From assembly GCA_024280615.1 (NCBI GenBank), contig JAJRPU010000087.1:1-8038 (forward strand): 8,038 bases of DNA, written 5' to 3'. The position numbers were made by a program, and so were the translations under genes. The stretch comes from Bacteroidota bacterium. Lineage in GTDB: Bacteria; Bacteroidota; Bacteroidia; JAADEI01. The notes below the pieces were generated by a model. That model did not search any database, was not told where the DNA came from, and saw nothing but the letters and a program-made list of their open reading frames with translations. The number at the start of each line of letters is the position of its first letter. Position 1 is the stretch's first letter. This document shows positions 6,813 through 8,038 of the stretch, piece by piece.

Positions 6813-8038
6813 ATTTACCCTTTTATTTTCACCTGTTTTACTGCTTTTGCTATGCTCACAACCCGAAGATACAAACTTTGTTCCAAATTATAATAACGTA
6901 ATGAGGAATGCCACTTATGTAGGCAGGGAAGTATGTAAAAACTGTCATTATGACAAATTCTCAACTTTTGTTAAATCAGAGATGGGTATTGGATGGCGTC
7001 CCGCTACAAAAGAAAACTCCGTTTATAAAGAGATTCACGCCCTTGTGTATGATAGCTCTCGCAATTTCTACTACTTGCCTTTCTGGAAAGAAGACACTTT
7101 GTGCATTTTGGAATTCAGATTATTAGACGAAGATACTGTTTACAAAAGGGGTGAGTGTGCAGATTATTTCGTTGGGTCAGGGCAACACACCCAGTCAAAT
7201 ATTCAGATGCGAGGTAATGGGTATTTATATCAATTGCCAGTTACATATTATGCCCAACGGGACACGTGGGACATGGCTCCGGGATTCAAAAACAATAATA
7301 CAAGGTTTTTCAGAGCAATAAAACATGAGTGTATAACATGCCATAATGATTTACCTGTTCCTGTCCAAGGCTCTGAACACAAATTTTCAAAAGTCCCGCA
7401 CGGAATCGGTTGTGAGCGTTGCCATGGTCCAGGTAGTGAACACGTTAACTTCAGAATGTCTGGCAAGACTCCACCTATTGACGAACACACTAGTGCCGAT
7501 TTGACAATAGTTAATCCTAAGTATCTGTCCAAGGAATTAAAAATGTCAATATGCATGCGTTGCCATTTGCAAGGCGTTGCAGTCCTGTTGCCTGGAAAGA
7601 CTTTCTATGACTTCAAACCCGGAATGCATATTACAGAAGTGATGGACATATTCACCCCCATGTTCTCAGGCGACACAATAATAATGGCTTCGCAAGTGGA
7701 ACGACTCATGCAAAGCAAATGCTATCAAGAAAGTGCCCTGACGTGTGTTACGTGCCACGACCCACATGTCTCCATCCGAACAGTGCCAATTGAACATTTT
7801 AATAATCAATGTAAAAACTGTCACGAAGGCTCCAAAGAGTGTAGTTTATCCCTAACTGAAAGAATTTCTGCTAATCAAAACAATTGCAGTGGATGTCACA
7901 TGCCTAAGCGAGGAAGCGTTGACATTCCTCACGTAGCTATCACAGACCACAAAATCGGAATTCACAATTTTAAGGAACCCACCCACCCTCCCTCCAAGTG
8001 GATTTTCAAAGGATTAAAATCATGGACACAACCCCACC
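6775..8038 (+). CDS. Multihaem c-type cytochrome lipoprotein, 3' end outside window
   Basis: The frame is open from the ATG at 6775 to the window edge (421 codons). Upstream in-frame stops lie at 6730 and 6760. Residues 9-26 are hydrophobic (LLFSPVLLLLL) and run into Cys27-Ser28, a lipobox-like site, so the product is probably a lipoprotein. The next in-frame ATG (6901, Met43) would remove the export signal that a c-type cytochrome needs. Seven CxxCH haem sites start at Cys54, 186, 213, 260, 324, 346 and 371. GSGQHTQS near 134-141, LPVTYYAQRDTWDMAPG near 154-170, CERCHGPGSEHV near 213-224 and CSGCHMP with a later DIPHV and TDHKIG are typical of a multihaem cytochrome family related to cytochrome c554/DmsE-type proteins, members of which often continue into TPR repeats. 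Haem would be attached outside the cytoplasm. An electron-transfer role follows; donor and acceptor are unknown. Confidence 0.93.
   Translation, partial: MRNKPNLTTQLFKFTLLFSPVLLLLLCSQPEDTNFVPNYNNVMRNATYVGREVCKNCHYDKFSTFVKSEMGIGWRPATKENSVYKEIHALVYDSSRNFYYLPFWKEDTLCILEFRLLDEDTVYKRGECADYFVGSGQHTQSNIQMRGNGYLYQLPVTYYAQRDTWDMAPGFKNNNTRFFRAIKHECITCHNDLPVPVQGSEHKFSKVPHGIGCERCHGPGSEHVNFRMSGKTPPIDEHTSADLTIVNPKYLSKELKMSICMRCHLQGVAVLLPGKTFYDFKPGMHITEVMDIFTPMFSGDTIIMASQVERLMQSKCYQESALTCVTCHDPHVSIRTVPIEHFNNQCKNCHEGSKECSLSLTERISANQNNCSGCHMPKRGSVDIPHVAITDHKIGIHNFKEPTHPPSKWIFKGLKSWTQPH

Noticed and set aside
7248..7556. A 102-codon minus-strand open frame inside the cytochrome gene
   Set aside because: The opposite strand codes for haem-binding motifs in the same interval; this frame is a shadow without family features.
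6901..8038. ATG at 6901 as the cytochrome start
   Set aside because: It would remove the signal peptide and lipobox that precede it in frame, and c-type haem attachment needs export.

Overview
The window reads as chromosomal DNA from a member of the phylum Bacteroidota, probably a free-living or uncultured lineage. Three things point there. Two very large secreted proteins carry SprB-type repeats, and one of them ends in a typical type IX secretion (T9SS) type-B C-terminal sorting domain. A DUF4294 protein, a family known mainly from Bacteroidota, lies beside them. Signal peptides end in A-Q, as is common in that phylum. I cannot place the organism below phylum. Coding density is high, and no stretch longer than about 65 bases lacks a gene.

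Layout, left to right. Positions 1-2627 (minus strand) hold the first 875 codons of a large secreted repeat protein whose 3' end lies outside the window. Positions 2679-5936 (minus) hold a complete 1085-residue paralogue with the same plan: signal peptide, seven-bladed propeller-like domain, a row of SprB-like repeats, an Ig/PKD-like segment and a T9SS sorting domain. Positions 6000-6812 (minus) hold a secreted DUF4294 protein. Positions 6775 to the window end (plus) hold a divergently transcribed multihaem c-type cytochrome with a lipoprotein-type signal peptide and seven CxxCH haem sites before the window cuts it.

The three minus-strand genes follow each other with gaps of 63 and 51 bases. 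A hairpin with a short T-run after the DUF4294 stop may separate that gene from the repeat-protein pair. The two repeat proteins are tandem duplicates and may be co-transcribed. They would be exported by Sec and then carried over the outer membrane by T9SS, to be released or displayed on the surface. The cytochrome would be periplasmic or outer-membrane attached. No shared pathway links it to the repeat proteins in the visible sequence.

The most notable points are these. The repeats fall into two sharply distinct classes (A and B) that mostly alternate, so the real duplication unit seems to be an A-B dimer. The paralogues share near-identical DNA patches inside the repeats, a sign of exchange or recent duplication. 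The DUF4294 and cytochrome genes appear to overlap head-to-head within their signal-peptide codons. I saw no mobile element, CRISPR array, tRNA or rRNA.
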